Made by a program: the position numbers and the translations under genes. DNA of 45,913 nt from Halieaceae bacterium (lineage in GTDB: Bacteria > Pseudomonadota > Gammaproteobacteria > Pseudomonadales > Halieaceae), in assembly GCA_026710905.1 (NCBI GenBank), contig JAPOQD010000022.1:1-45913 (forward strand), written 5' to 3'. The notes below the pieces were generated by a model. The model ran no database searches and had not been told where the DNA came from. It saw nothing but the letters and a program-made list of their open reading frames with translations. This document shows, piece by piece, positions 26,531-35,629 of this stretch (within the stretch, counting starts at the first letter, position 1; each line of letters begins with the position of its first letter).

Positions 26531-26863
26531 TACTGATCTCCATGGATGGCAGGCGAAACAGACCCACTCCCGCCCGGTGGGAAAGCCCAGGCCCAAGGCG
26601 AAAGACACGGTCGTTTTTCGTATTGTACTTGTCAAGCGGTAGCGGAAGCGCTTGACCTCGACTGAGGGAGTGCCGCCGCCGGATAGGACCAGGCGCAGTG
26701 AAGAACTGGTGCGTAGGTGTAGGGGTCGGCCACTGATTCCCAACCCGGCAGATTGCCGGAAAAATCTGCCGGGTTGCGATGGATTGCCGGCGCCTGGGTA
26801 TTAGTATGGTTATTGTGGTAAAAAAACTACTGGAAAGATCCATCACGACAAGAAGGTAAACCA
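26531..26863. other. Divergent control region between S46 peptidase and TonB-dependent receptor
   Basis: 333 bases without a gene. It holds a perfect 14-bp-arm inverted repeat at 26741-26776 (listed separately). A TTGACA on the minus strand (26630-26635) has no well-spaced -10 partner, and a plus-strand TTGCCG at 26784-26789 precedes TA-rich sequence without a clean -10. Promoters for both genes must lie here but I cannot place them with confidence. Confidence 0.5.
26741..26776. promoter_or_regulatory. Strong hairpin / operator-like inverted repeat
   Basis: CAACCCGGCAGATT (26741-26754) and its exact inverse (26763-26776) flank an eight-base spacer. It lies 88 bases upstream of the receptor start and about 210 bases upstream of the peptidase start. 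No T-tract follows on either strand, so it is more like an operator or RNA structure than a simple terminator. Confidence 0.6.
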
Positions 26864-29800
26864 ATGAGCAGGCCTGCAGGCAATTGTCTCCATTCACTTT
26901 ACACCCAATCGTTTCGAGCCATTCTTTGTGCTGTCGGCGCCACTGCACTGCCCTGTGCGCAACTTGCGGCCCAGCAGGAAGCTGTGGCCGGGGCGGCACG
27001 AACGATCGAGGAAATCATCGTGGTGGGTTCCCAAATCAAAGGGGCGAACATTATCGAGGCCTTGGCGGTAACGGTGGTAGGTATCGAGGACATTGAAGTC
27101 ATGGGTATCGATTCTGGAGATGAACTGCTGCAACTCATCCCCGAAAACGGTCAAAACTTTTTCAACGAAGCAGAGAATATCACCGGCGGGGTCAACGCCG
27201 CGCGCGGTGACGTCGGCGCCTTCAACCTCAGAAATCTTGGCACCGGCAACACCCTGGTTTTGCTCAATGGGCGCAGGTTGGTGAATTCGGCCACCTACCA
27301 GACCGAGGAGGTTGGCGGCAGTTATATTCCCGTCAACACTGTCAACTCGCAAATCATTCCGGTGTGGGGCGTCGAACGTGTCGAAGTTCTCAGGGATGGA
27401 GCCTCGGCCATTTACGGTGCGGATGCGGTCGCCGGTGTAGTCAATACCGTATTGCAAGCGGATTTCGAAGGTTTTGACATACGGGTGAAATGGAAAGAGT
27501 TTGACAACTTACCGCGAGATGATCAGACCCTGACCATGAAATGGGGCCGCAATTTCAACCGCGACCGCACCAATGTCGCTGCCTTCTTCAACTACTACGA
27601 CCGTGACCGGGTCAGTTCCCGGGATGATGCCCGCTGGGCGAGTTCGGATTTCCGGTCACGGGTTCCGGCCGGTTCACCTTGGGAAGGCGACCTCCGCTTT
27701 CGCAACAGCAGTGTCAACTCACTCTACGGACAGTTCGATGTGGTTGAACCCCTGGGCATCAGCCACAGTCTGCGGCAAAACGATGTGACAGACGTCAGTG
27801 GCGAATTCGAAATTTATCCGCTTGGCGATGAACGCTGTGATTATCCGATCAACGAGATGGTTTGTGGCCATGAAGACGGACAGGACACTGTGCGTTTTGA
27901 CTTCAATGCCTACGGAAGGGATATCGCTTCCGACCTGAGGCGTGTCCAGCTATTTGTCAATATCAATCACAGCTTCGAGAACGGATTGGACAGTTTTACG
28001 GAAGTACTGGCTTACCGGTCAGAAACCAATCTTGTCAGGCATCCGTCGTACAGCTTCACAAGCTCGGAACTGGTGTTGTCTGCAAATAGTTATTACAACC
28101 CCTTCGGGCCTTGCGGGTCACCGAACCGTTTGCCGGATGAAATCATCGGCGGAGATGTACCCTGTACGGGCCTGGCCATGACGCTGGACAATTACCGCTA
28201 TGCAGAATTGCCCAGGGTAATCGATAACGACGGTGAGACCTATCGTGTACTGCAGGGCCTGCGCGGCACGGCCGGGGACTGGGAATGGGAATCCGCGCTG
28301 TCGTGGTCGCGGGCCGGCAAAGACGATATTACCCACAACCGCATCTCCAACAGTCTCATGCAAGATGCCCTGAACGATAGTACGGCAGCCGCCTACAACC
28401 CCTTTGTGGCAGGCGCCGGCAGTAATTTTGAGCGCGCCCTGGTGGATGTCTATCGAAAAAATGAAACGGAACTGGTGACCTTCGATGTGAAGCTGTCCAA
28501 GAATGGAATTTTTCAACTACCTGCCGGGCCGGTGGGCTTCGCTGGCGGTGTTGAATGGCGAGAGGAGTCCTTCGACGATGATCGAGATCCGCGGCTGGAT
28601 GGCTCCATCACTTTTACTGATGCCGAGGGCGACACCTTCCCGTATGTGTCTGACGTGGTTAACTCGAGCCCCACCCCCGATAGTAATGGCTCACGGCGGG
28701 TGAGTTCGGTGTTTGCAGAACTGCAGGCGCCGCTATTGAGAAACATGGACCTGCAACTCGCCCTGCGCCACGAGGATTTCTCGGACATCGGTGAGACCGC
28801 GACTGTGGGGAAAGCCGCTTTCGGCTGGCGGCCGTTCAGGCAGCTGTTGATTCGAGGCTCCTGGTCAGAGGCATTCCGGGCGCCCAATCTGGTAACGGTC
28901 AACGAAGATATTGTGGCGCGCACCAATACCCGTAACGACTATGCCTGTACCTACGCCGACGACGTAACCAACGGGGCTTACAATCTCGCTTGCCGCAGTT
29001 CGATGCAGCGAGCGGCCGAGGGCAGCGATCTGCTGCAGCCGGAAGAGTCGGAAAATACCTCCATCGGCTTTGCCTGGACGCCAAACGATATACTGACCTT
29101 AACCCTGGACTACTGGTCTATCGAGAAAGAGAAGACCATTGGCCTGTTCGGCGAGGAGAATCACACCCTGCTGGATTTGTATTATCGCATCGAAAATGGC
29201 CCGACCAATTGTGATGCGGCCGCGTTCAACGCCGCGGTGGAACGAACTACACCAGACGACGATCAAATTCTTGCCTTCAGGGAAGCCGGGATTTGTCCGG
29301 CCGGGGACGTCAGGATTATCAACGATGTATACCGGAACCTGGATACCCGCACCATGCGTGGCCACGATATCGGGCTTTATCTTGACCACGATTTTAAATT
29401 GGGACGCTTACGTTTCAGTTATAACGGCGCTTTTCTCGATGAATACGAGCAGGAAGCGGGAGGTCTGTCCGCCATCCTGGCCGCTGCACAAGATTCCGGG
29501 GCAATACCGATAAATTATCCTGTGGCGGGATTTGCTGATCTGGTGGGCTTCGACGGCAACCAGGAGGAGAAGCACACGGCGCGGCTGAGCTGGCGCAAGG
29601 CGCAGTTTGGAGCTTCGCTCAGTGGCTCCAGGCTGGGGAAATTCTATCAAAGCAGTCTGACGCTGGAAGGCGGTGAGCGCTATGTGATACCCAAGATGGA
29701 AACTTTTCACGTTACCGTCGACTATACGGCGAAGATCTCAGGGGCAGATACACGTATCCGCCTGGGCATCAACAATTTCACCGACCAGCGAGCACCCTTG

Positions 29801-29884
29801 GCGGATCGCTATTTCGGCTACTTCTCCAATGCGCACACCGACTACGGACGTTACCTGTACCTGGATATCCGTTCCAGTTTCTAG
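26864..29884 (+). CDS. TonB-dependent outer-membrane receptor
   Basis: A 1006-residue outer-membrane transporter. ATG 26864 is preceded by AAGGT. After a signal peptide (about residues 1-36, ending LAAQQEA), a TonB-box-like segment EEIIVVGSQI leads into the plug domain: VMGIDSGDELLQLIPENGQNFF, LRNLGTGNTLVLLNGRRLV, VERVEVLRDGASAIYGADAVAGVVN. The long remainder is beta-barrel, with the conserved FRAPNLVTVNED and LQPEESENTSIGFAW strands, and ends in a Phe (YLYLDIRSSF) as needed for BAM recognition. The barrel is large with several Cys in loop regions. Its neighbour, the S46 dipeptidyl peptidase, suggests peptide or peptide-linked substrates, but the ligand is not shown by sequence. Confidence 0.93.
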   Translation: MSRPAGNCLHSLYTQSFRAILCAVGATALPCAQLAAQQEAVAGAARTIEEIIVVGSQIKGANIIEALAVTVVGIEDIEVMGIDSGDELLQLIPENGQNFFNEAENITGGVNAARGDVGAFNLRNLGTGNTLVLLNGRRLVNSATYQTEEVGGSYIPVNTVNSQIIPVWGVERVEVLRDGASAIYGADAVAGVVNTVLQADFEGFDIRVKWKEFDNLPRDDQTLTMKWGRNFNRDRTNVAAFFNYYDRDRVSSRDDARWASSDFRSRVPAGSPWEGDLRFRNSSVNSLYGQFDVVEPLGISHSLRQNDVTDVSGEFEIYPLGDERCDYPINEMVCGHEDGQDTVRFDFNAYGRDIASDLRRVQLFVNINHSFENGLDSFTEVLAYRSETNLVRHPSYSFTSSELVLSANSYYNPFGPCGSPNRLPDEIIGGDVPCTGLAMTLDNYRYAELPRVIDNDGETYRVLQGLRGTAGDWEWESALSWSRAGKDDITHNRISNSLMQDALNDSTAAAYNPFVAGAGSNFERALVDVYRKNETELVTFDVKLSKNGIFQLPAGPVGFAGGVEWREESFDDDRDPRLDGSITFTDAEGDTFPYVSDVVNSSPTPDSNGSRRVSSVFAELQAPLLRNMDLQLALRHEDFSDIGETATVGKAAFGWRPFRQLLIRGSWSEAFRAPNLVTVNEDIVARTNTRNDYACTYADDVTNGAYNLACRSSMQRAAEGSDLLQPEESENTSIGFAWTPNDILTLTLDYWSIEKEKTIGLFGEENHTLLDLYYRIENGPTNCDAAAFNAAVERTTPDDDQILAFREAGICPAGDVRIINDVYRNLDTRTMRGHDIGLYLDHDFKLGRLRFSYNGAFLDEYEQEAGGLSAILAAAQDSGAIPINYPVAGFADLVGFDGNQEEKHTARLSWRKAQFGASLSGSRLGKFYQSSLTLEGGERYVIPKMETFHVTVDYTAKISGADTRIRLGINNFTDQRAPLADRYFGYFSNAHTDYGRYLYLDIRSSF

Positions 29885-30214
29885 CCGCGAAGATTTCTTA
29901 AAAAAACCAGTGGGCATGGAACCTCCATTGTTCCATCGTAACCCTTCGGGCACACGGCACCCCCTTCGGACACACGGCCCTCCGCTGGTCACTCGGGCGC
30001 TGGTGGTCAGCGGGCCGCACATGTGTGGCCCCTACGGCGCCAGCCCGTCTGACTTGACCAGACATCTCGCAAATAGCGAACGTTTACATTCCATCGAAGT
30101 GGACTTTCGGCCGGGCTACAGCCCTGATTCATTCCAGTCTCGGACAAGCTTATTGATTCAAAGCAAGTGGTTTTTCTGCTAGAGTAGCCACCCTTTTTTG
30201 AGCCACCCAGCGCA
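29885..30214. other. Intergenic region upstream of sulfite/nitrite reductase
   Basis: 330 bases with no convincing gene. It contains a seven-base-arm hairpin (29916-29936) just after the receptor gene, a 20-base imperfect tandem repeat (from 29942 and 29962: CCCTTCGG then G/A, CACACGGC), and a 20-base near-palindrome at 30012-30031. The AT-rich stretch 30150-30185 probably contains the reductase promoter, though no clean -35/-10 pair stands out. Confidence 0.5.
30012..30031. promoter_or_regulatory. 20-bp near-perfect palindrome upstream of sulfite/nitrite reductase
   Basis: GGGCCGCACATGTGTGGCCC is self-complementary except at one symmetric pair. It is about 185 bases before the reductase start. 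It could be a regulator site or a terminator stem for the receptor gene; no T-tract follows. Confidence 0.35.
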
Positions 30215-31873
30215 ATGTATCAATACGCACTACAGGACCAGCGCATCGTCGACCAGCGTGTGGCGCAGTTTCGCGACCAGACTTGTCGCTACCTGGAGGG
30301 AAAAATTACCGAACAGCAGTTCCTGCCCCTGCGTCTGCAGAATGGCCTCTATGTGCAACGTCTGGCGCCCATGCTGCGTATTGCCATACCCTATGGGATG
30401 CTCAGCAGCAGGCAGCTGCGCAAACTGGCTGAAATTTCCCGGAATTACGACAAGGGCTACACCCATGTCAGCACCCGCCAGAATATGCAAATAAATTGGC
30501 CGGCGCTGGAAGATGTGCCCGATATCCTCGAGGAGCTGGCCAGTGTGCAGATGCACGCTATACAAACCAGCGGTAACTGCATTCGCAATACCACCACCGA
30601 TCCCTATGCCGGGGTTGCCGCGGATGAACTGGAGGACCCCCGTCCCTGGTGTGAAATCATCCGCCAGTGGTCCACCCTGCACCCGGAGTTCGCCTTTTTA
30701 CCGCGCAAGTTCAAGATTGCGGTTTGCGGCAGCGAGTCGGATCGTGCTGCCATTCACTCTCATGACATCGGATTGGAGCTGATCAAACATCCGCAGGATG
30801 GCCGGATTGGCTTCAAGGTATTGGCGGGCGGCGGGCTGGGACGCACCCCCGTCATCGGGTCGGTGATCTGCGAATGGCTGGAGAAAAGGCACCTGCTGAG
30901 CTACCTGGAATCCATCATGCGGGTGTACAACCAACACGGGCGACGGGACAACAAGTACAAGGCGCGTATCAAAATCCTGGTCAAGGCCATGGGCGTCGAT
31001 GCCTTTCGCCAGCAGGTGGAGGCGGAATGGGCAAGGCTGAAGGACGGCCCCACAACCTTGACCGAGGAGGAAGTCGAAGGCTACACCCGGTACTTCACAG
31101 CACCGGACTATCAGAATCTGGATGCCGGTCTGGCCGAGCGTCAACTGGATGAGCAATGTGCGGCGGACAGCAGCTTCGACAATTGGGTTCAGCGCAACAC
31201 CCGGCCTCACCGCGTCCCGGGTTACCGCATCGTGAACCTGTCGCTCAAGGCTACCGGTTACGCCCCTGGTGATATCAACGACCATCAAATGGATTCTCTT
31301 GCCAACCTGGCGAGTCAGTATTCCTTTGGAGAAATCCGCACCACCCACGAGCAAAATCTGGTATTGGCGGATGTGCAACAGCGGGACCTGTTGCCACTGT
31401 GGCAAGCACTGAAGCCCCTGGGCCTTGCCACACCAAATATCGGCTACCTCAGCGACCTGATCTGCTGCCCCGGGGGAGACTACTGCTCCCTGGCGAACGC
31501 CAAGTCCATCCCGGTGGCGGAAGCGATTCAGGCGCGCTTCGCGGAACTGGATTATCTGTACGATCTGGGGCCGCTGGATCTCAACATTTCCGGTTGCATG
31601 AATGCCTGTGGGCACCACCACATCGGGCACATCGGCGTACTGGGCGTGGACAAGAAAGGTGAAGAGTTCTACCAGGTCAGTATTGGCGGCAACCAGGGCA
31701 AGGATGCCTCCATCGGCAAGATTTTGGGCCCCTCGTTCAAGCAGGATGACATGCCCGAGATTATCGAAAAAATCCTCAAGACCTACCTGGGCCTGAGGCT
31801 GGAGGAAGAAACATTCCTGGATACCTGCCGTCGCACCGGCCTGGAGCCCTTCAAGCAAAATGTCTATGCCTGA
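30215..31873 (+). CDS. cysI: Siroheme/4Fe-4S sulfite or nitrite reductase
   Basis: A 552-residue cytoplasmic assimilatory reductase with the duplicated ferredoxin-like and siroheme-binding halves of the sulfite/nitrite reductase family. The cluster and siroheme ligands are Cys418 and Cys424 (CCPGGDYC) and Cys461 and Cys465 (GCMNACG). The first half contains THVSTRQNMQINWP and TSGNCIRNTTTDPYAGV with siroheme-contacting Arg residues. It would catalyse the six-electron reduction of sulfite to sulfide (or nitrite to ammonia). The DUF934 gene downstream favours sulfite, since that pair is standard in gammaproteobacterial cysteine synthesis, so the symbol is given with that caveat. No ribosome site is evident before ATG 30215. 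Confidence 0.92.
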   Translation: MYQYALQDQRIVDQRVAQFRDQTCRYLEGKITEQQFLPLRLQNGLYVQRLAPMLRIAIPYGMLSSRQLRKLAEISRNYDKGYTHVSTRQNMQINWPALEDVPDILEELASVQMHAIQTSGNCIRNTTTDPYAGVAADELEDPRPWCEIIRQWSTLHPEFAFLPRKFKIAVCGSESDRAAIHSHDIGLELIKHPQDGRIGFKVLAGGGLGRTPVIGSVICEWLEKRHLLSYLESIMRVYNQHGRRDNKYKARIKILVKAMGVDAFRQQVEAEWARLKDGPTTLTEEEVEGYTRYFTAPDYQNLDAGLAERQLDEQCAADSSFDNWVQRNTRPHRVPGYRIVNLSLKATGYAPGDINDHQMDSLANLASQYSFGEIRTTHEQNLVLADVQQRDLLPLWQALKPLGLATPNIGYLSDLICCPGGDYCSLANAKSIPVAEAIQARFAELDYLYDLGPLDLNISGCMNACGHHHIGHIGVLGVDKKGEEFYQVSIGGNQGKDASIGKILGPSFKQDDMPEIIEKILKTYLGLRLEEETFLDTCRRTGLEPFKQNVYA

Positions 31874-31895
31874 TCTGGCCCGCATATTGCGTTCT

Positions 31896-32030
31896 CCGGG
31901 CGCATGGCGTCAGGCTTCTGTCGCGACTTCCGAATCACTCGCCGTGCGGGGGCGCCCCCTCAAATATGGGCTGGGCATGCGCAGCCCCTGCTATGCCTTC
32001 GGCGTCTTTTCGACCGGGCGCATGGCGTCA
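31896..32030. repeat. 17-bp direct repeat, copies 118 bp apart
   Basis: CCGGGCGCATGGCGTCA occurs at 31896-31912 and again at 32014-32030, both in the 181-base gap between the reductase and DUF934 genes. A 63-codon open frame (31860-32051) covers both copies but has no recognisable product. Confidence 0.7.
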
Positions 32031-32054
32031 CACCCCAATTCGGGCAAGTGAAGT

Positions 32055-32489
32055 ATGCGAGTTAAGCTGATCCGCGACGGCCGGGTGGTAGAGGACGACT
32101 GGGATGGGCCCCTGTTGTCCCTGGAAAAACTCAATGCCGGGGTAAGCGGCGACGGCCTCGGCCTGGTATTGCAACCGGGAGAGTCCCCGCAGCAGATTGG
32201 GGTGGAGCTTTCGCGCTTGTCTTTGGTCGCCATTCATTTTCCGGTATTGACCGACGGCCGAGGGTTTTCCTACGCGCGTGAACTGAGGGAGCGGGGCTTC
32301 CGTGGCGAAATCCGTGCAACCGGTGAGTTTACACGCGACCAGTTGTTCTACCTCAAGCGTTGTGGCTTCAACGCTTTTCAGTTGGCGGATGAGTCGCAAC
32401 TGGAGGAGAGCCTGGCCAACCTGGAAGATTTTTCGGAAGTATATCAGGCCTCGATAGAGCAGCCCGAGCCCCTGTTCAGGCGCCGCTAA
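32055..32489 (+). CDS. DUF934 family protein (sulfite-reductase partner)
   Basis: A 144-residue protein of the DUF934 family (PF06073). The diagnostic middle is IHFPVLTDGRGFSYARELRE, then GFRGEIRATGEFTRDQLFYLKRCGFNAF. Members nearly always lie next to the sulfite reductase gene and often next to cysH; their biochemical role is not established, although a part in sulfite reduction (electron supply or assembly) is assumed. Here it follows the reductase by 181 bases on the same strand, a longer gap than usual, filled with a repeated sequence. The next gene is an antiporter rather than cysH. Confidence 0.92.
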   Translation: MRVKLIRDGRVVEDDWDGPLLSLEKLNAGVSGDGLGLVLQPGESPQQIGVELSRLSLVAIHFPVLTDGRGFSYARELRERGFRGEIRATGEFTRDQLFYLKRCGFNAFQLADESQLEESLANLEDFSEVYQASIEQPEPLFRRR

Positions 32490-32522
32490 GCCGCGCTTAC
32501 CTTGGCGGGTTATACTGACGGC

Positions 32523-33695
32523 ATGGACATCAGCACGGTAACTCTCTCCTTCTCCCTGATTTTCACAGGCGCCGCGATACTGGCTTCCATCGCCCTGTTT
32601 ACCCGCCAGCCCCTGATTATTGCCTACATCGTGTTAGGAGCCGTCATCGGCCCCCATGGATTACACCTGGTGACCGACTTGGGTCTGCTTTCCGATATCG
32701 CACACGTAGGTATTATTTTCCTGCTGTTTCTGCTGGGTCTGGATATGCAGCCGCAGGCTCTGTGGGCCACCCTGCGTAAATCCACGCTGGTTGCGTTTGT
32801 TTCATCTGCAATTTTTCTGGCGATGGGCTACACAGTCGCCATCCTGTTTGGTTTCAGCCGCCTTGATTCACTGGTTATCGGAGCGGCGATGATGTTTTCC
32901 TCTACCATCATCGGCATCAAGTTACTCCCGGTCACGGTCCTGCATCACCGCCATATTGGCGAATTGATGATCGGCCTGTTGTTACTGCAGGACTTGCTGG
33001 CCATTCTGGTATTGATGCTGTTGCTCAACAACGCCGAAAACAGCAGCCCGGCTCCCTACGGTTTGGCGCAGGTGATACTGGCCCTGCCGGTGCTCATCGG
33101 AGTGGCCCTGGCGGTGGTTCGGTATGTGATGCTACCGCTGATTACCCGTTTTGATCGATTCCACGAGTATATATTCCTGCTCGCTATCGGCTGGTGCCTT
33201 GGCTTGGCGGAAACCGCCCACGCCATGGGACTGTCAGGCGAAATCGGCGCCTTCATCGCCGGAATTACCATTGCTACCAGCCCCATCTCCCAGTACATTG
33301 CGGTCAGTCTGAAACCGCTGCGGGATTTTTTCCTGGTACTGTTCTTTTTCTCTGTGGGAGCCCGCCTCGACCTTTCCATGCTGTCCCAGGTACTGTTCCC
33401 CGCTTGCCTGCTGGCGCTTCTGGTGCTGGCGCTAAAACCGGTGGTCTACCGGTTTTTACTCAAGGGGGTTAGAGAAATGCGAACCCTGTCCTGGAATCTC
33501 GGGTTTCGCCTTGGGCAGGTCAGTGAGTTTTCTCTGTTGATCGCCTATGTGGCCTCCTCCGGCGCCCTGATCAGTGAACCTGCCTCCCTGCTGATACAGG
33601 CAACCACAATTATTACCTTCGTGATTTCTTCCTACATTGTGGTTCTCAACTACCCTACTCCCATCGCAATCAGCGATCATCTGCGTCGGGATTGA
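32523..33695 (+). CDS. CPA2 family monovalent cation:proton antiporter
   Basis: About 390 residues from ATG 32523; a TTG 21 bases upstream is less likely. It is almost entirely membrane helices (roughly 11-13), with the CPA2 features [21 protein letters not shown], the [13 protein letters not shown] segment and [12 protein letters not shown] bearing the acidic residue of the ion site, and [11 protein letters not shown] in the second half. There is no cytoplasmic TrkA-N/RCK domain, so it is a minimal exchanger rather than a full KefB/KefC. It would exchange Na+ or K+ for protons across the inner membrane. It begins 33 bases after the DUF934 gene. Confidence 0.9.
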   Translation: MDISTVTLSFSLIFTGAAILASIALFTRQPLIIAYIVLGAVIGPHGLHLVTDLGLLSDIAHVGIIFLLFLLGLDMQPQALWATLRKSTLVAFVSSAIFLAMGYTVAILFGFSRLDSLVIGAAMMFSSTIIGIKLLPVTVLHHRHIGELMIGLLLLQDLLAILVLMLLLNNAENSSPAPYGLAQVILALPVLIGVALAVVRYVMLPLITRFDRFHEYIFLLAIGWCLGLAETAHAMGLSGEIGAFIAGITIATSPISQYIAVSLKPLRDFFLVLFFFSVGARLDLSMLSQVLFPACLLALLVLALKPVVYRFLLKGVREMRTLSWNLGFRLGQVSEFSLLIAYVASSGALISEPASLLIQATTIITFVISSYIVVLNYPTPIAISDHLRRD

Positions 33696-33739
33696 CGCGG
33701 CGGGCGCTGGCGTGATGGGCCCAGCGGAGCGGAAGCGGT

Positions 33740-34669
33740 TTACAGGGCGGAATCCAGTTCCGGCAGCGCCTTGAACAGGTCCGCCACCAGCCCGTAGTCG
33801 GCCACCTGGAAGATCGGTGCGTCCTCGTCCTTGTTGATGGCGACAATCACCTTCGAGTCCTTCATGCCCGCAAGATGCTGAATTGCACCGGAGATGCCCA
33901 CGGCAATATACAGGTCTGGGGCGACGATCTTGCCGGTTTGACCAACCTGCATGTCATTGGGGACAAAGCCGGCATCAACCGCTGCGCGGGAAGCGCCCAC
34001 AGCGGCGCCCAGCTTGTCGGCGATGGATTCGAGCATGGAGAAATTTTCGCCATTCTGCATACCTCTGCCTCCGGAAATAATGACATCCGCAGCCGTCAGT
34101 TCCGGGCGGTCGGAAACCGCCACGACTTCGTCCAGAAAGCTGGAAATGCCTGCATCGTGAACAGCGTCGACCACTTCAATAACAGCCGAGCCGCCGCTAT
34201 CGGATACCCCGTCAAAAGCCGTGGTACGCACGGTAATGACCTTTTTGGCATCGGCTGATTGAACCGTTGCAATTACATTGCCGGCATAAATAGGACGCTT
34301 GAAAGTGTCTGCCGACTCCACCGAGATGATGTCGGAAATCTGCCCTACGTCGAGCAACGCCGCCACCCGAGGCATGATGTTCTTGCCGTCGGTAGTGTCT
34401 GTCGCCAGTAGATTGTCATAATCAGCGCCCAACTCGGCAACCAGTAACGCAACATTTTCCGGAAGCCGGTGAGCATAAACCTCGTGGTCGGCCAACAGTA
34501 CCTTGTCGACGCCGCTAATGGCGGCCGCGGCTTCAGCCACGGCGCCACAACCTCCACCAGCCACCAGGACGTCCACACTGCCACCCAGGGCCTGGGCTGC
34601 GGCAATAGACGATAAGGTGGCGGCCTTGATACTGCTATTGTCGTGTTCTGCAATTACCAGCGTGTTCAT
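33740..34669 (-). CDS. etfA: Electron transfer flavoprotein alpha subunit
   Basis: A 309-residue FAD-binding subunit that, with EtfB, carries electrons from acyl-CoA and related dehydrogenases to the membrane oxidoreductase. The N-terminus [20 protein letters not shown], and the FAD domain [66 protein letters not shown] and [20 protein letters not shown] are all diagnostic. Its ATG overlaps the stop of etfB by four bases, so the two subunits are translationally coupled. It is convergent with the antiporter gene. Confidence 0.97.
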   Translation of the reverse strand: MNTLVIAEHDNSSIKAATLSSIAAAQALGGSVDVLVAGGGCGAVAEAAAAISGVDKVLLADHEVYAHRLPENVALLVAELGADYDNLLATDTTDGKNIMPRVAALLDVGQISDIISVESADTFKRPIYAGNVIATVQSADAKKVITVRTTAFDGVSDSGGSAVIEVVDAVHDAGISSFLDEVVAVSDRPELTAADVIISGGRGMQNGENFSMLESIADKLGAAVGASRAAVDAGFVPNDMQVGQTGKIVAPDLYIAVGISGAIQHLAGMKDSKVIVAINKDEDAPIFQVADYGLVADLFKALPELDSAL

Positions 34670-35418
34670 GAAATAACTTTCGCCTCGTCTTTCAATTTTT
34701 CCACCAACTGCTCCACATCCTCGACGATGATGCCCGCCTGTCGCTCGGGTGGAGGCTCCACTTTCACCAGGGTCAGGTGCGCCCTGGCCTCTACCCCGAG
34801 TTCCTCGGGGGTAAATACATCCAGCGGCTTCCTCTTGGCTTTCATGATATTGGGCAGGGAAGCGTAGCGGGGTTCGTTCAGACGCAAGTCGGTGGTGACA
34901 ATGGCTGGCAGCTTCAGGGCTACTGTCTGCAGGCCGCCATCGACCTCGCGGGTAACCTTGACCCGATCACCATCCAGCACCACCTCGGAGGCGAAGGTGC
35001 CCTGGGGCATACAGGCCAACGCACCCAACATCTGCCCGGTTTGGTTGTTGTCGCCATCGATTGACTGCTTACCCAGAATCACCAGGCCCGGCTCTTCCCT
35101 GGCAACAATGGCGCGCAACAACTTCGCCACTACCAGGGGCTCTACCGGACCTTCAGTCTGCACCTGTATACCACGGTCCGCACCCAGCGCCAGGGCCATG
35201 CGAATCTGCTCCTGACAGGAATTGTCACCGACAGACACGGCGATGACTTCCGTAGCAGCGCCCGCCTCCCGCAGGCGCAATGCCTCTTCCACCGCGATTT
35301 CACAGAATGGATTGATAGACATTTTTACGTTGTTCAGGTCAACGTCTGAACCATCGGCTTTGGCGCGAACCTTGACGTTGTAGTCAACCACGCGTTTGAC
35401 AGCAACAAGAATCTTCAT
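34666..35418 (-). CDS. etfB: Electron transfer flavoprotein beta subunit
   Basis: A 250-residue partner of EtfA, holding AMP and shaping the FAD site. [18 protein letters not shown] begins the protein; [17 protein letters not shown] is the nucleotide-binding stretch and [22 protein letters not shown] is the family signature that docks on dehydrogenases. It is first in the etfBA operon and diverges from the ETF-ubiquinone oxidoreductase gene, so all three parts of the ETF route lie together. A candidate promoter and a GC-rich leader hairpin precede it. Confidence 0.97.
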   Translation of the reverse strand: MKILVAVKRVVDYNVKVRAKADGSDVDLNNVKMSINPFCEIAVEEALRLREAGAATEVIAVSVGDNSCQEQIRMALALGADRGIQVQTEGPVEPLVVAKLLRAIVAREEPGLVILGKQSIDGDNNQTGQMLGALACMPQGTFASEVVLDGDRVKVTREVDGGLQTVALKLPAIVTTDLRLNEPRYASLPNIMKAKRKPLDVFTPEELGVEARAHLTLVKVEPPPERQAGIIVEDVEQLVEKLKDEAKVIS

Positions 35419-35447
35419 GGATTCTCCGTAGATTTTCAGAGTTGGGG

Positions 35448-35465
35448 GCGGTGGCGGGCCACCGC
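35448..35465 (-). promoter_or_regulatory. Leader hairpin in the etfBA 5' untranslated region
   Basis: GCGGTGG (35448-35454) and CCACCGC (35459-35465) pair perfectly around a four-base loop. Given the candidate promoter at 35478-35506, this stem would lie within the first 25 bases of the etfBA transcript, where it could stabilise the mRNA. Confidence 0.45.
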
Positions 35466-35477
35466 ATTCGGGCGGCT

Positions 35478-35506
35478 ATCATGCCCACATAAACCCCACA
35501 GGTCAA
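35478..35506 (-). promoter_or_regulatory. Candidate sigma-70 promoter of etfBA
   Basis: On the minus strand TTGACC (35506-35501) and CATGAT (35483-35478) are 17 bases apart, matching five and four of six consensus positions. Transcription would start near 35471, about 53 bases before the etfB ATG. Confidence 0.5.
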
Positions 35507-35629
35507 TATCAGGGAGACTACCTGGAATGGAGGGAAACGACCCGGCCGGACCCGTTGATAGAGTTTCAACTGCCAAAATCATATACTGCCGCGTCAGCAT
35601 CGGAACTAGACGAAACAGGGGAACAACAG

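Noticed and set aside
26630-26635. TTGACA on the minus strand as -35 of the S46 peptidase promoter
   Set aside because: No acceptable -10 lies 15-19 bases downstream.
30698-31885. 395-codon minus-strand open frame
   Set aside because: Shadow of the siroheme reductase, whose cluster ligands are intact on the plus strand.
31860-32051. 63-codon frame between the reductase and DUF934 genes
   Set aside because: No ribosome site, no family resemblance and it contains two copies of a direct repeat; kept only as part of the repeat finding.
33705-33726. CGCTGG/CCAGCG inverted repeat between the antiporter and etfA genes as terminator
   Set aside because: Only six-base arms with a ten-base loop and no T-tract; expected by chance in GC-rich DNA.
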